A stretch of DNA of 64,000 nucleotides from Paenibacillus sp. FSL H7-0357. GTDB taxonomy: Bacteria > Bacillota > Bacilli > Paenibacillales > Paenibacillaceae. The stretch is from assembly GCF_000758525.1 (NCBI RefSeq), contig NZ_CP009241.1, positions 5,704,001 to 5,768,000 of the forward strand, given 5' to 3'. The stretch's first letter is position 1, and every line of letters begins with the position of its first letter. The notes beneath the pieces were generated by a model. It was not told the DNA's origin. It did not search any database and was given only the letters and a program-made list of their open reading frames with translations. The translations under genes and the position numbers were made by a program. Below are positions 42,619 through 52,475 of this stretch, piece by piece.

Positions 42619-43316
42619 CAAGCTCCCTCCTCATGACCTACTAATACCGTTCCCAGGCGCACCCAGGTGGCTCCTTCCTGTATCGCCACTTCAAAATCAT
42701 TCGACATTCCCATCGACAGCTCTTGTATAGGCTCAGGTGTCAAAGCTAGCAGATTGAGCGCATCGCGCAGTTCGCGGAGTCCGCGAAAGACCGGGCGGGT
42801 AAGCTCGGGATCCCCTTCATAAGGCGCCATCGTCATAAGGCCGATTACTTTCACACGATGCAGAGGAGCGATTTCACGCAAAAATCCAGGCACCGCTTCA
42901 GCAGATAAACCAAATTTCGTATCTTCTCCCGAGATATTCACCTGAAGGAAGACGTTTACGTCTATACCGAAGGCCTCGGCCTTCTTGTGCAATTCCTGTG
43001 CCAGTGATAACCGGTCCAAAGAGTGTATATATTGAAATTTGCCGATAACGTCCTTTACCTTATTGGTCTGCAAATGACCGATGAAATGCCATGTGCCTTT
43101 GTTGCCCAGGGCGTTCCATTTATGTTCGGCGTTCTGCCAGCGGCTTTCGGCAATGTCCTCAAGACCCGCTTCCAGCACAGCGGATACCGTTTCCAGCGAT
43201 ACATATTTCGTCACTGCGATAACCTTGACGTCACTTGCATCCCTGCCGCTTGCCGCGCAAGCCCGTTCCACACGTTCCTCGACCTCGGCTATTCTTTCTT
43301 GCAGTGTCAAACCCAA
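42618..43316 (-). CDS. ylmE: YggS-family PLP-homeostasis protein
   Basis: 232 residues from TTG 43316, nine bases after AAAGGAG. It is a PLP-binding barrel protein; the Lys in [11 protein letters not shown] binds PLP, and [11 protein letters not shown] and GLMTMAPYE are family blocks. These proteins buffer pyridoxal 5'-phosphate and affect amino-acid metabolism. It overlaps neighbours on both sides within the ylm operon. Confidence 0.95.
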   Translation of the reverse strand: MGLTLQERIAEVEERVERACAASGRDASDVKVIAVTKYVSLETVSAVLEAGLEDIAESRWQNAEHKWNALGNKGTWHFIGHLQTNKVKDVIGKFQYIHSLDRLSLAQELHKKAEAFGIDVNVFLQVNISGEDTKFGLSAEAVPGFLREIAPLHRVKVIGLMTMAPYEGDPELTRPVFRGLRELRDALNLLALTPEPIQELSMGMSNDFEVAIQEGATWVRLGTVLVGHEEGA

Positions 43317-43319
43317 CTT

Positions 43320-44177
43320 TCAGCTCTCCTTTATTCCGATCCAGCTCGTCATTCTTCCTGTAACCCCGTTTTCCTTACGGTATGAGAAGAAGAGATCACT
43401 GTTACAGCTTGTACACCAAGTTGTACATTCGATATGAGTCGGCAATATTCCTGCTTTAATCATAATGCGTCGATTCATTTCTTTCAAGTTCAGCATGCTT
43501 TTGCTGTCATCTGCATCCGACTTCCTGTATAAGAATGGAGCGTTCTCAGCCAAATTCAGTGTGCTAAGTTCATCCTCCAACCGGCGGACATGATTCATTA
43601 CATAATCATCGACCTCATAACAGCATTCACCGATAGAAGGTCCAATGGCTGTCAGAATATCTTTTGGACGGCTGCCGTAGACCTCACCCATTGTGCTGAC
43701 CATAGCCCCGGCAATTTCTGCTACAGTCCCTTTCCAGCCCGCATGCGCAAGGCCGGCCACCTGCTGCAAAGGATCATAGAAATATAGCGGCACACAGTCC
43801 GCATAAAAGGAAGTCAGCAGCACCCCCGGCACATTGGTCAGCAGCCCATCAGTGGACTGAAAGGCGCTTGCTCTGTCCAGATTGCCGTATCCTTGGTTCT
43901 CTTTGGTAACAACCGCAATATTTTTCCCATGAGTTTGTTCCCCGCATGTCCATGAATCCAGTGTAAAACCGAGACTCTCGGCGAGCATCCTCCGGTTGCT
44001 GATCACATCTTCCACGTCATCGCCGACATGAAGAGCACAGTTGAAGCTGTCATACGGCGCCTTGCCCGCACCACCTTGTCTTCCTGTAAAGCCGGCAGTA
44101 ATTTGGGCATATGCTGAACACCACGGCTTCAGATGAAGCTGCACAGGCGTTCTGTCGATTTGTACGAACGGTTCCAT
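43320..44177 (-). CDS. pgeF: PgeF/YlmD laccase-domain (LACC1-like) protein
   Basis: 285 residues from ATG 44177, after GGAGGTGAGAAG; the reading back to 44273 is unsupported. The metal-binding motif set is CGEQTHG, TSFYADCVPLYFYD and HAGWKGT, with GECCYEV. E. coli PgeF (YfiH) and human LACC1 share this fold; activities proposed include purine nucleoside phosphorolysis and removal of peptidoglycan editing products. In spore formers it is ylmD, adjacent to ylmE as here. Confidence 0.9.
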   Translation of the reverse strand: MEPFVQIDRTPVQLHLKPWCSAYAQITAGFTGRQGGAGKAPYDSFNCALHVGDDVEDVISNRRMLAESLGFTLDSWTCGEQTHGKNIAVVTKENQGYGNLDRASAFQSTDGLLTNVPGVLLTSFYADCVPLYFYDPLQQVAGLAHAGWKGTVAEIAGAMVSTMGEVYGSRPKDILTAIGPSIGECCYEVDDYVMNHVRRLEDELSTLNLAENAPFLYRKSDADDSKSMLNLKEMNRRIMIKAGILPTHIECTTWCTSCNSDLFFSYRKENGVTGRMTSWIGIKES

Positions 44178-44343
44178 CTTCTCACCTCCGCCTAAGTGTA
44201 CCACAAGACCTCCCCACAAAGTGTTGTTAAGACCTCGAAGCTTACTCAAGTACTTTACAAAGCCTCCGAACAATCTCCCGGTTATGGGCTGTACTTCTTA
44301 CATAAGCTCTATACCCGTTTCCGCTCAAAAAAGACGCACCCAG

Positions 44344-44655
44344 TTAATATGTGCGCCTTTCACTGCGGTCTCCCCGTTCCAAATACATAGTTTCCCGCTC
44401 TTCCTGACCTTGGGGCATTCTGGACTCCTCTATCTTTACGAGCACAACATCAGCACCAATCTTAACGATATTCCTCCAGGGAATGATCAAATCAGCGCCA
44501 CCTCCAAAGAGCCCCATAAAGCGTGTATACCCGGGCACAATGATTGCGTCAATGACTCCGCGGCGCAGATCGAGCTCCAGATCACTGATTTGCCCGAGCC
44601 GCTTACCATCAACAATATTGATGACATCCTTGGTCTGAAAATCGGAGATTTTCAT
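44344..44655 (-). CDS. ylmC: YlmC/YmxH-family PRC-barrel protein
   Basis: 103 residues from ATG 44655; ATAGGAACAGGC precedes it, and the GTG at 44688 is a less likely start. MKISDFQTKDVINIVDGKRL then GQISDLELDLRRG is the PRC-barrel of the YlmC/YmxH family, which in Bacillus lies after sigG and is linked to sporulation. The basic C-terminus is variable. Cytoplasmic; function not defined. Confidence 0.88.
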   Translation of the reverse strand: MKISDFQTKDVINIVDGKRLGQISDLELDLRRGVIDAIIVPGYTRFMGLFGGGADLIIPWRNIVKIGADVVLVKIEESRMPQGQEERETMYLERGDRSERRTY

Positions 44656-44790
44656 TTTTTTGCCTGTTCCTATTGAATCCTCGTTCACCTCGCCACCCCT
44701 GTACTTTCAGACATATAGTCCAATATATGTTGTTCGGGCTTGGCAACATGCAATGCAATATATATTTTCCAATACGGTTCTACATACAAA

Positions 44791-44828
44791 GGGGTATCCA
44801 GAAGGGTTATAGCCTCCTGGATACCCCT
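44791..44828 (-). terminator. terminator of sigG
   Basis: GGGGTATCCAGAAGG and CCTCCTGGATACCCC form a near-perfect stem around TTATAG, 20 bp after the sigG stop, with a T-rich end on the minus strand. Confidence 0.85.
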
Positions 44829-44848
44829 GCTTCATCTATCGCTGTTAC

Positions 44849-45631
44849 TCAGGTCTTCACATGCTTTTGCATTTGCTGGATGGCCGATTTCTCAAGTCTG
44901 GAAACCTGGGCTTGAGAGATCCCAATCTCATCGGCGACCTCCATCTGGGTCTTGCCCTCGAAGAAACGCATGGACAGTATCCGCTTCTCGCGTTGTCCCA
45001 GTTTGCGCATCGCTTCCCTCAATGCAATTTCCTCAATCCAAGAGACATCTTTATTCTTATCGTCGCTAATCTGGTCCATCACATAAATCGGGTCCCCGCC
45101 GTCATGGTAGATTGGCTCGAACAAGGAGACCGGGTCCTGGATGGCGTCTAAAGCAAAAACCACATCTTCTTTCGGAACTCCCAGCGCCTCGGAAATTTCA
45201 AAAATCGTCGGCTCCCGGGAATTCTGGTTCGTCAGACTGTCACGCACCTGCAGCGCCTTGTATGCGATATCCCTGAGCGAACGTGATACCCGAATCGGGT
45301 TATTATCGCGCAGATACCTGCGGATTTCACCGATAATCATCGGCACCGCATAGGTGGAGAACTTCACATTTTGCGATAAATCAAAATTATCGATGGCTTT
45401 CATCAACCCGATGCAGCCTACCTGGAACAGATCGTCAACGAACTCTCCCCGATTATTGAACCTTTGAATAACACTAAGAACGAGTCTAAGGTTACCATTT
45501 ACCAATTTCTCTCTGGCGGATCGCTCGCCCTGCTGCTGCAGCGAAGTGAACAGCTCCCGCATTTCCACGTTTGTTAGTACGGGCAGCTTGCTGGTGTCCA
45601 CACCGCAAATCTCGACTTTATTTCGGGTCAT
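44849..45631 (-). CDS. sigG: late forespore sigma factor SigG
   Basis: 260 residues, identical in length to B. subtilis SigG. It directs late forespore genes after engulfment. The start MTRNKVEICGVDTSKLPVLT is diagnostic (residues that bind anti-sigma CsfB/Gin and SpoIIAB). Region 2 is FVDDLFQVGCIGLMKAIDNF ... FSTYAVPMIIGEIRRYLRD and region 4 EVADEIGISQAQVSRLEKSA. CTTGGGAGGTAAATC precedes the ATG. It follows sigE by 78 bp. Confidence 0.97.
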   Translation of the reverse strand: MTRNKVEICGVDTSKLPVLTNVEMRELFTSLQQQGERSAREKLVNGNLRLVLSVIQRFNNRGEFVDDLFQVGCIGLMKAIDNFDLSQNVKFSTYAVPMIIGEIRRYLRDNNPIRVSRSLRDIAYKALQVRDSLTNQNSREPTIFEISEALGVPKEDVVFALDAIQDPVSLFEPIYHDGGDPIYVMDQISDDKNKDVSWIEEIALREAMRKLGQREKRILSMRFFEGKTQMEVADEIGISQAQVSRLEKSAIQQMQKHVKT

Positions 45632-45709
45632 GATGATTTACCTCCCAAGGAGAAACATTACTGTACATTATCTCCCCGGTCCGGCATTTTATTCCTTGCT
45701 GATTTATGC

Positions 45710-46429
45710 TTACACCATCTTGTTAAACTCCTTGCGCAGCCGCTTGATAATTCTTTTTTCCAGACGCGAAATATAGGATTGGGAAATACCCAGCAGATCG
45801 GCCACATCCTTTTGCGTTTTTTCTTCTCCCCCGCGCAGTCCAAACCTTAGCTCCATAATCAGGCGTTCCCGCTCACTCAGCTTCTCCAGCGCCTTCTGCA
45901 GCAGCTTCCGGTCCACTTGCTCTTCGATGTTCCGGTAAATGGTGTCGTTCTCGGTGCCAAGCACATCGGAGAGAAGCAGCTCGTTGCCGTCCCAGTCAAT
46001 ATTTAGCGGTTCATCAAAGGACACCTCACTCCGTGTCTTGCTGTTGCGCCGCAAATACATCAGTATCTCATTTTCGATGCAGCGTGAGGCATAGGTAGCC
46101 AGCTTGATTTTTTTCTCCGGATCAAACGTATTGACCGCCTTGATTAGTCCAATGGCCCCGATAGAGACAAGATCTTCAATGTTGATGCCGGTGTTCTCAA
46201 ATTTCCGGGCAATGTATACAACGAGCCGCAGGTTGCGCTCAATCAGCATGGCCCGGACTGCCGCATCGCCGCTGGACAGCCGCTGCAGTAAATACTCCTC
46301 CTCTTCCCTCGTCAAGGGAGGAGGCAGCGCCTCGCTTCCACCGATATAATAAATTTCCTGGCTTTTCAGCCCCAGCAGAAACAGCATGCGGTAATATTGC
46401 AGTTGCAGCGCTAACTTCCATTTGACCAT
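45710..46429 (-). CDS. sigE: early mother-cell sigma factor SigE (pro-form)
   Basis: 239 residues, the B. subtilis length. It is made as pro-SigE; the N-terminal [20 protein letters not shown] with the [18 protein letters not shown] segment is the pro-sequence cut by SpoIIGA. Region 2 ([40 protein letters not shown]) and region 4 ([20 protein letters not shown]) are complete. TTGGAGGAGGAACAAGA precedes the ATG. It is encoded with spoIIGA. Confidence 0.97.
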   Translation of the reverse strand: MVKWKLALQLQYYRMLFLLGLKSQEIYYIGGSEALPPPLTREEEEYLLQRLSSGDAAVRAMLIERNLRLVVYIARKFENTGINIEDLVSIGAIGLIKAVNTFDPEKKIKLATYASRCIENEILMYLRRNSKTRSEVSFDEPLNIDWDGNELLLSDVLGTENDTIYRNIEEQVDRKLLQKALEKLSERERLIMELRFGLRGGEEKTQKDVADLLGISQSYISRLEKRIIKRLRKEFNKMV

Positions 46430-46557
46430 TCTTGTTCCTCCTCCAAGAAGTACACAGTAACCCTGTGATATTTCTTATCCCATCCATTTCCCTGCTGCCC
46501 TGCCCCAATTCCCTTTGTCCAATATTAGGATTGAAATGCCAAATGCTTCTGCGGTTA

Positions 46558-47505
46558 TCAGCATGGCAGCGCTGCGTCAGCAGCCTGTTCTTTTTGGGCG
46601 AGGTCAGGATGTATGACCGCCCGGTACGCGCCGTCTCCCGACAGTGTCCCGCCATCCAGCCCGATGAGCACCCTTTTGCTGTAAAAGGTCTCCTCACCCA
46701 ACTGTATCTTCACAAGATCCGGCTTCAGCGCAAGCATAAAGGATGAACCACGGTTGATGCCCCTATAAGGGACAAGCCGCATCCTGTCCTGCCAGGCAAA
46801 AGACTGCCCGTCCGTTTCCAGCAGAAGGGTGTCTGCGCTCGTCTGTGTCAGCCTCCCTTTCCATGAAGCAGGCAGATGGCCTTCCCAGAGCGACGCCTCC
46901 ATCACCATTACCGGAATCCGCGTCAACGGATCACTGAGCCGGTTCCCTGTATCCAGCAGCCCTGGACAGACCACAGTTACGCCGTCAATTTCCACAGTTA
47001 CCTCACCAATGTACGATTCGAGCTGCTCCCTGCGGACCCGTGAAGAATGGAAGAGCTTAAAGAGGAGCAGTACCAGCGGTAAGACCGCAAGCACAAACCA
47101 GAAACCGATCTTCATCCGGTATGCTTGGCCTCCTGAAGAGGTAAACAGAATACCCTTCCAGATGTCGCCTGAGCTCTGCAACAAATAGTGAATACCTACA
47201 ATGCCGCCGGCTGCTGCAAAATTAATAATATAAAAGGCCCCCAACACGCGGAGGTAGCTTTGCAGACTCCTGAATCCAAAGGCAATCCACAGCATGACTA
47301 CCGACAATCCGAACTTAATGAGGAAGGTATAGAGAAAAGACAGCTCCGGTACGAACATCATCACTACATAAAGCGCGCCAACCAGCGCGGAGAGCGCCAA
47401 TCTCCACCTGGAGGCCTTAAGCTTGACCAGCCAGCCTGTCAGCCATAGAAGAATGCCATCGATCAGCAGATTGGCAGCGAAAATCAAGTCAATATAAACT
47501 ACCAA
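46558..47505 (-). CDS. spoIIGA: pro-SigE processing protease SpoIIGA
   Basis: 315 residues from TTG 47505, five bases after AGGTGA; a GTG three codons earlier is too near that site. The N-terminal half has about five membrane segments (VYIDLIFAANLLIDGILLWL and so on). The C-terminal half is an aspartic protease domain with the single D-T-G motif in CPGLLDTGNRLSDPLTR and a later ALKPDLVKIQLG. It dimerises and cleaves pro-SigE at the septum when signalled by SpoIIR. It precedes sigE. Confidence 0.95.
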   Translation of the reverse strand: MVVYIDLIFAANLLIDGILLWLTGWLVKLKASRWRLALSALVGALYVVMMFVPELSFLYTFLIKFGLSVVMLWIAFGFRSLQSYLRVLGAFYIINFAAAGGIVGIHYLLQSSGDIWKGILFTSSGGQAYRMKIGFWFVLAVLPLVLLLFKLFHSSRVRREQLESYIGEVTVEIDGVTVVCPGLLDTGNRLSDPLTRIPVMVMEASLWEGHLPASWKGRLTQTSADTLLLETDGQSFAWQDRMRLVPYRGINRGSSFMLALKPDLVKIQLGEETFYSKRVLIGLDGGTLSGDGAYRAVIHPDLAQKEQAADAALPC

Positions 47506-47579
47506 TGCATTCACCTGCCTAAGGGCTGCTATCTATCCTCAAGGCCGGGGATCAGGCTCTCTTTTTGGACGATAAGATT

Positions 47580-47647
47580 AGTATAGGAACTCTCGCATTC
47601 AAAGTCTGTCTAAACTTGGGGGGCGTTCTTGAGGTTTTTTTGTCGAG
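47580..47647 (-). promoter_or_regulatory. spoIIG promoter with long spacer and candidate 0A box
   Basis: On the minus strand TAGACA (47607-47612) and TATACT (47580-47585) are 21 bp apart. The Bacillus spoIIG promoter likewise has an over-long spacer (22 bp) and needs Spo0A-P. A candidate 0A box, CTCGACA on the minus strand (plus strand TGTCGAG, 6 of 7), is at 47641-47647, upstream of the -35. Confidence 0.6.
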
Positions 47648-47757
47648 TTATAGCGTGACAGAGTTAACTTGAGAGGCTGGAGCTGCTCGAGGCTTATCAG
47701 TACAGCATAAACCTCTACATGACAAGTGGAAACGGCTTAGCCGTCCTTATCTTTTAA

Positions 47758-47793
47758 TAAAAAAAGCCAGCCTCTAAATCTAAAGGCTGACTT
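47758..47793 (-). terminator. terminator of the Rpn-type gene
   Basis: Minus-strand AGTCAGCCTTTAGATTTAGAGG-type stem (AAGTCAGCCT with AGGCTGGCTT, one mismatch) ends in seven T, 21 bp after the stop at 47814. Confidence 0.75.
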
Positions 47794-47813
47794 CAAAATT
47801 CCTAATCTTAAAT

Positions 47814-48746
47814 TCACTTCATAGACTCTAATTCTTCATCTGTAAGCCCCGTTGCCGTTCGGATCGCATGATAATCCAGTCCCATCGCAAGCAGATTTCT
47901 TGCCACTTCCAATCTGGCTTCTAATTTCCCCTGTAACTTCCCTTCCAACTTCCCTTCCAGCTTGCCTTCCGCCTTACCTTCCTCTATACCCGCAGCTCTT
48001 CCTACCGCTCTTCCCTCAGCCAACCCTTTGGCAAAGCCCTCTGTAAGCGCCCCGTCTCTTTGCGAAGCCTCATCCAGCAAAAACTTCTGGCGGGCTTCAT
48101 ACTTCATGCGGGCCTCCTCATCCTGGCTCAGGAATTGCAGCGTATCCATTGCCTTTTTCAAGACAGGCTCATTCATGCTAAGCACCTCCCAATTCGAATC
48201 GTCTATTCCTTTCAGAAACAGCAGCCAATTGACCAAACCGCCTTCACCGGGAACAGGCGTATGCTCCAGCTTCGGCAGCTCCAAGAAATGAATTTCAATA
48301 TCGTCTGCAAGCGGAGTTCCATTCCTATCTTCCCGCAGATGAAACACACTATGAGTATGTTCATTGGGCAAAACTTTATAATTTAATATATTGATGGTCA
48401 CACATTTTTTGAGATCCTTATACTTACCCGTCTCCTGCAGCTGGCCCGAATATCGTTTGCTCCAGTAATAGAGCGTGCGTTTCTCAATATCATATTTATT
48501 AAACAGCTGCATTTCAATATTAATCAACTTGCCTTCCTCGGTCTTGGCCCATATGTCGAATATCGATTGCTTATCCAGCGGATCATCCTTATCCGTGTAT
48601 GGATTCAGCAGCACCACTTCATTCAGCGGAGGTTCCCCTGCATCCGAAAAAATACCGTTAAGAAAAGCCAACAGCACATCCTTATTGCCCTCGCTTGCAA
48701 AAATACGTTTAAATACAAAATCAACCCGGGGATCAAGCAGTTTCAT
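47814..48746 (-). CDS. Rpn/PD-(D/E)XK-family transposase-like nuclease
   Basis: 310 residues from ATG 48746, after GCGGGAGAGGATACA. The start MKLLDPRVDFVFKRIFASEG and the core LNPYTDKDDPLDKQSIFDIW with NIEMQLFNKYDIEKRTLYYW (the IEMQ nuclease motif) are those of Rpn proteins, recombination-promoting nucleases that resemble PD-(D/E)XK transposases. The C-terminal region has degenerate 4-residue repeats, EGKLEGKLEGKLQGKLE, followed by a small HTH-like 'LLAMGLDYHAIRTATGLTDEELE'. It separates ftsZ from spoIIGA and is not part of the usual cluster. Confidence 0.85.
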   Translation of the reverse strand: MKLLDPRVDFVFKRIFASEGNKDVLLAFLNGIFSDAGEPPLNEVVLLNPYTDKDDPLDKQSIFDIWAKTEEGKLINIEMQLFNKYDIEKRTLYYWSKRYSGQLQETGKYKDLKKCVTINILNYKVLPNEHTHSVFHLREDRNGTPLADDIEIHFLELPKLEHTPVPGEGGLVNWLLFLKGIDDSNWEVLSMNEPVLKKAMDTLQFLSQDEEARMKYEARQKFLLDEASQRDGALTEGFAKGLAEGRAVGRAAGIEEGKAEGKLEGKLEGKLQGKLEARLEVARNLLAMGLDYHAIRTATGLTDEELESMK

Positions 48747-48788
48747 TGTATCCTCTCCCGCTACTAGTATTATAACAGCCGGTAAACC

Positions 48789-48836
48789 AAAAAACACCGT
48801 ATCCACCCATAGCTGATCGCTTGGGAGATACGGTGC
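48789..48836 (-). terminator. terminator of ftsZ
   Basis: Minus-strand GCACCGTATC and GATACGGTG pair around a 28-base loop and are followed by six T, 32 bp after the ftsZ stop. Confidence 0.8.
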
Positions 48837-48868
48837 TTCCGTAAATCTATTTACACTATACTATTTTA

Positions 48869-49981
48869 TTAGTCGTTATTGCCGCGAGTACGGTTGCGCA
48901 GGAATGTTGGAATGTCCAGCTGGTCTGAGGCTGTCTGATTGCCAAACGGACGCAGATTGGCATTCTTATCCGGCGCAGCAGGTTCGCTACTCGCCGATGG
49001 ACGGCGGGCCGGAGCAATCGGTGAAGGTTTGTGTTCAAAGCCGGTAGCGATTACCGTAACTTTGATTTCATCCTTCATGCTTTCCTCAATGATGGCACCA
49101 AAGATCATATTCACTTCAGGATCCGAAGCAGAGGTAACGATCTCGGCTGCTTCATTCACCTCATACAGGGAAAGGTTGGAACCCCCTGTAATGTTCATGA
49201 TCACGCCGCGAGCACCTTCAATGGAGGTCTCCAGGAGCGGACTCATGATCGCTTTGCGGGCCGCCTCCGAAGCACGGTTCTCGCCGGTGGCGATACCGAT
49301 ACCCATAAGCGCTGAACCGCGCTCCGTCATAATTGTCTTCACATCGGCAAAGTCAAGGTTGATCAGGCCGGGAACCTGAATAAGGTCGGAGATCCCTTGC
49401 ACCGCCTGGCGGAGTACATTATCCGCTTCACGGAATGCCTCCAGCATTGGGGTTTTCTTATCCACAATTTCCAGCAGTCGGTCATTGGGAATCACGATCA
49501 GTGTATCGACCTTTTCCTTGAGCGCCTCGATGCCAAGCTCTGCCTGATTTGCACGTTTTCTGCCTTCAAAAGTAAACGGACGGGTCACGACGCCAACCGT
49601 CAATGCTCCGCACTCTCTGGCAATCTCAGCAATTACAGGCGCTGCGCCCGTTCCGGTACCCCCGCCCATACCTGCGGTTACGAATACCATATCTGCACCT
49701 TTAAGCGTATTTGAAATCAGATCGCGGGATTCTTCAGCCGCTTTCTTCCCCACCTCAGGATTGGCTCCAGCGCCAAGTCCGCGGGTCAGTTTATCCCCGA
49801 TTTGCAGTTTATGCTCCGATTTGGCCATATGCAGCGCTTGGGCATCTGTATTAACTGTGATGAATTCCACACCCTGAACGCCATTTTCAATCATCCGGTT
49901 GACAGCATTGCTACCGCCGCCGCCCACGCCGATGACCTTTATTTGCGCCAAGCTCTCCATTTCAAAATCAAATTCCAACAT
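48869..49981 (-). CDS. ftsZ: cell-division tubulin FtsZ
   Basis: 370 residues from ATG 49981, after GAGGGGGAGATGGAACAAT. FtsZ polymerises with GTP to form the Z ring. The tubulin signature is [16 protein letters not shown], with [16 protein letters not shown] at the N-terminus and [11 protein letters not shown]. After residue 320 a disordered linker leads to the C-terminal peptide [11 protein letters not shown], which binds FtsA and SepF. It follows ftsA by 61 bp. Confidence 0.98.
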   Translation of the reverse strand: MLEFDFEMESLAQIKVIGVGGGGSNAVNRMIENGVQGVEFITVNTDAQALHMAKSEHKLQIGDKLTRGLGAGANPEVGKKAAEESRDLISNTLKGADMVFVTAGMGGGTGTGAAPVIAEIARECGALTVGVVTRPFTFEGRKRANQAELGIEALKEKVDTLIVIPNDRLLEIVDKKTPMLEAFREADNVLRQAVQGISDLIQVPGLINLDFADVKTIMTERGSALMGIGIATGENRASEAARKAIMSPLLETSIEGARGVIMNITGGSNLSLYEVNEAAEIVTSASDPEVNMIFGAIIEESMKDEIKVTVIATGFEHKPSPIAPARRPSASSEPAAPDKNANLRPFGNQTASDQLDIPTFLRNRTRGNND

Positions 49982-50042
49982 ATTGTTCCATCTCCCCCTC
50001 AATGTGCTTGGATGGCCAGTCCAAGTATATCTGGACTTACAC

Positions 50043-51305
50043 TTATATGAACTCGCTGAACATATTCTTTAGACGTTCCACCAAACCCGGCTTCGAAACG
50101 GCTTCCTGATTCGGAGCTGCATTCTGCTTGTTCCGGTTGACCGTCTTTTTATTCCCGCTGCTGCTGTTTCCGCGTCCGCGGAATCTGCGGACAACGTTAT
50201 GCAGGATGCCTACTCCTCCGGTAAATCCGGGATCGCGGACTCCGATATAATCCGGCACCGCAACGCGCACAGAGGCTGATAGTTCAGTCTGGGCTGCTTT
50301 TAATACCCCCGGCATAGATACAGTGCCACCCGTTAGTATATAACCTCCGGGAAGCTCATTGTAACCAAGCCGCTTCACTTCCTGACGAATCAGATGGAAG
50401 ATTTCCTGCACTCTCGGTTCAATGATCGCCGCAAGATCTTCCTGATTAAATTCTTTTTCCACATTGCTGCCGATCCGGAGCACCTTGAACACCACGTCAG
50501 AAGCGGCGTCGTCAATCCAGGCGCAGCCATACTTCAGCTTCACCTTCTCCGCCTGATCAGTAAGTGTACGGAGTCCGTATGCGATATCATTGGTTACAAA
50601 TTCTCCGCCGATCGGGATCGTGGAGGTCGCACAAAGGGAACCTTCTTCATATACGGCTATCGTCGTTGAGCCCGCACCGATGTCAACCAGCACGGCGCCC
50701 ATTGATTTCTCATCTTTGGAAAGCGCTAATCCGCCAGCTCCAAGAGACATCAGTACAAGATCTTTGACTTTAAGTCCTGATTTCTCTACGCAGCGAAGCA
50801 GATTATGTATTGGCGTTTTAGCCCCGGTAATAATCGTCGCTTCCACTTCCAGACGAACTCCGATCATCCCGCGGGGATCCTGGATTCCTTCAAGGCCATC
50901 GACGATATATTGCTTGGCGACAACATCAATTACCTCGCGTTCAGGAGGCAGTGCAATAACTTCTGCTGCCTTGATTACACGATCGATATCATCTTCGCCG
51001 ATTTCACGATCCTCATTCTGAACGGCCACAACACCATGACTGGATTGAAGCCCGATATGATTGCCGGAAATGCCGACATAGACCTCGGATATTTGTATAC
51101 CGACCATTTGCTCCGCATGATCTACAGCACTCTTGATCGATTGCACAGTCTGGTCGATATCTACAATCGCACCTTTTCGTATTCCTTCCGAATCAGCAGA
51201 TCCAACGCCAATAATATTAAAGGTTCCATTAGTAACTTCCCCAATAATTGCCCGAACTTTGGATGTACCGATGTCCAAACTAACAATGATGTCATTGTTG
51301 CTCAA
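50043..51305 (-). CDS. ftsA: cell-division actin-like protein FtsA
   Basis: 420 residues from TTG 51305, ten bases after AGGAGGTG. FtsA tethers FtsZ to the membrane and recruits later divisome proteins. ATPase marks are [37 protein letters not shown] and [13 protein letters not shown]. The C-terminal amphipathic helix [15 protein letters not shown] is the membrane-targeting sequence. Confidence 0.96.
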   Translation of the reverse strand: MSNNDIIVSLDIGTSKVRAIIGEVTNGTFNIIGVGSADSEGIRKGAIVDIDQTVQSIKSAVDHAEQMVGIQISEVYVGISGNHIGLQSSHGVVAVQNEDREIGEDDIDRVIKAAEVIALPPEREVIDVVAKQYIVDGLEGIQDPRGMIGVRLEVEATIITGAKTPIHNLLRCVEKSGLKVKDLVLMSLGAGGLALSKDEKSMGAVLVDIGAGSTTIAVYEEGSLCATSTIPIGGEFVTNDIAYGLRTLTDQAEKVKLKYGCAWIDDAASDVVFKVLRIGSNVEKEFNQEDLAAIIEPRVQEIFHLIRQEVKRLGYNELPGGYILTGGTVSMPGVLKAAQTELSASVRVAVPDYIGVRDPGFTGGVGILHNVVRRFRGRGNSSSGNKKTVNRNKQNAAPNQEAVSKPGLVERLKNMFSEFI

Positions 51306-51649
51306 GCCCTATGGCACCTCCTGTTATTATCAAAATGAAATGTAAAGCTGATTTAGTTTTTGGTTTCCATTGAAGAAAAACTTCTCTGTACATATTCAAC
51401 ATCTCTAATCCTTTCCCTCTTTTTTCTACAAATTTTTTGAGTGGGATAATATGACAAGCATCTCGCATGAAGACAGCAGCTGCTAGAAACCTGAAAACAG
51501 GCATTTATTACATGAAATATAAGTGTAATAAAGAAATGTCATCCATATTTGATACATCATTTCAAAAAATCCGAAGAAAAAAGAGGGACGTTGCCTATTG
51601 CCCGTAAAACCGATTGTAGCATTTTTTTCTTACTATTAGTAGGGCCTAT
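51306..51649. other. AT-rich gap between divIB and ftsA
   Basis: 344 bp. In Bacillus ftsA has its own promoters here, one read by SigH. Minus-strand AAAGGATTA and GTTGAATAT near 51390-51410 look like SigH parts but are only 5 bp apart, so I do not call a promoter. No gene; a 70-codon frame has no support. Confidence 0.35.
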
Positions 51650-52411
51650 TTACTCTTGCGTGTCCTCTTTCACATTCTCCTCTTTTACAGGTGCAAAAGG
51701 AACATAGGAATCCGCTTCAAGCATCTTGATCAGTCCGGGCTCCTCTGTCTCTATCACTTGATTTAAATACTCTACTTTATCCTTAAGCAAAGAAATTGCC
51801 GTAATGACTTCAAAATGCGAACGGGTATACAGCTTGATGCGGTCTGGAAAGGATAATGTTGGTGATGGCACAATCTCGGAAATGTCACTGGTCAGTTCAT
51901 TAGGGATACTGGCGAGAGCCTGGCACAATTTGGCTTTATGGGGATCATCTTCCCCCCAGCTTGTCAAGATCGGCTTCTCCACCGCAATGCCCGTTTCATT
52001 CACGGAAACAGCAGCGCCGCTGGATAGAATCGCCTCCAGTACGCCATCTTGATCCAATTCATAGGCCACTGCAGGGTACTCCTTAATACTGATGGTGACT
52101 AGACCGGGGAATTTCTTTTCCACACTGGCCTCCTGAACCGTCTTGAGCTCCTTAAGGCGATCGGCCACTGCATCATTAGAGACGGCAAAATACTGTCCTC
52201 CGAGGGCAAGTCCGCTTTTCTCAAGCAGCTCCTCACGGGTGGAATATTTGTTTCCCTGAAATTGGATCTCTGTAATCCGGCTCATGGACGAGCGGAAGAA
52301 AATCACGGCCAGCAGCGCAATAAACAGCAGCAGCAGAATGAAAGTAATCTTTCGGCTCATTTTTTTGGTAGGCTTGTCCTCTTTAAGAAGAGGTAAACGG
52401 GTTTTTGGCAT
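51650..52411 (-). CDS. divIB: divisome protein DivIB/FtsQ
   Basis: 253 residues from ATG 52411, after CGGAGATATGAG; the reading back to 52627 overlaps murA's end and is unsupported. A short cytoplasmic tail and one membrane segment (KITFILLLLFIALLAVIFFR) are followed by the POTRA domain (ITEIQFQGNKYSTREELLEK ... FPGLVTISIKEYPAVAYELD) and the beta domain. DivIB works with FtsL and DivIC to control septal PBPs. Confidence 0.93.
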   Translation of the reverse strand: MPKTRLPLLKEDKPTKKMSRKITFILLLLFIALLAVIFFRSSMSRITEIQFQGNKYSTREELLEKSGLALGGQYFAVSNDAVADRLKELKTVQEASVEKKFPGLVTISIKEYPAVAYELDQDGVLEAILSSGAAVSVNETGIAVEKPILTSWGEDDPHKAKLCQALASIPNELTSDISEIVPSPTLSFPDRIKLYTRSHFEVITAISLLKDKVEYLNQVIETEEPGLIKMLEADSYVPFAPVKEENVKEDTQE

Positions 52412-52475
52412 CTCATATCTCCGTAATAAGGCCCTGTCTCCTTCCCACGCATGAAGCTGAAGGAGACAGGGAGCT

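Noticed and set aside
51292..51504. 70-codon frame upstream of ftsA
   Set aside because: It ends inside the ftsA start region and has no family character or start signal.
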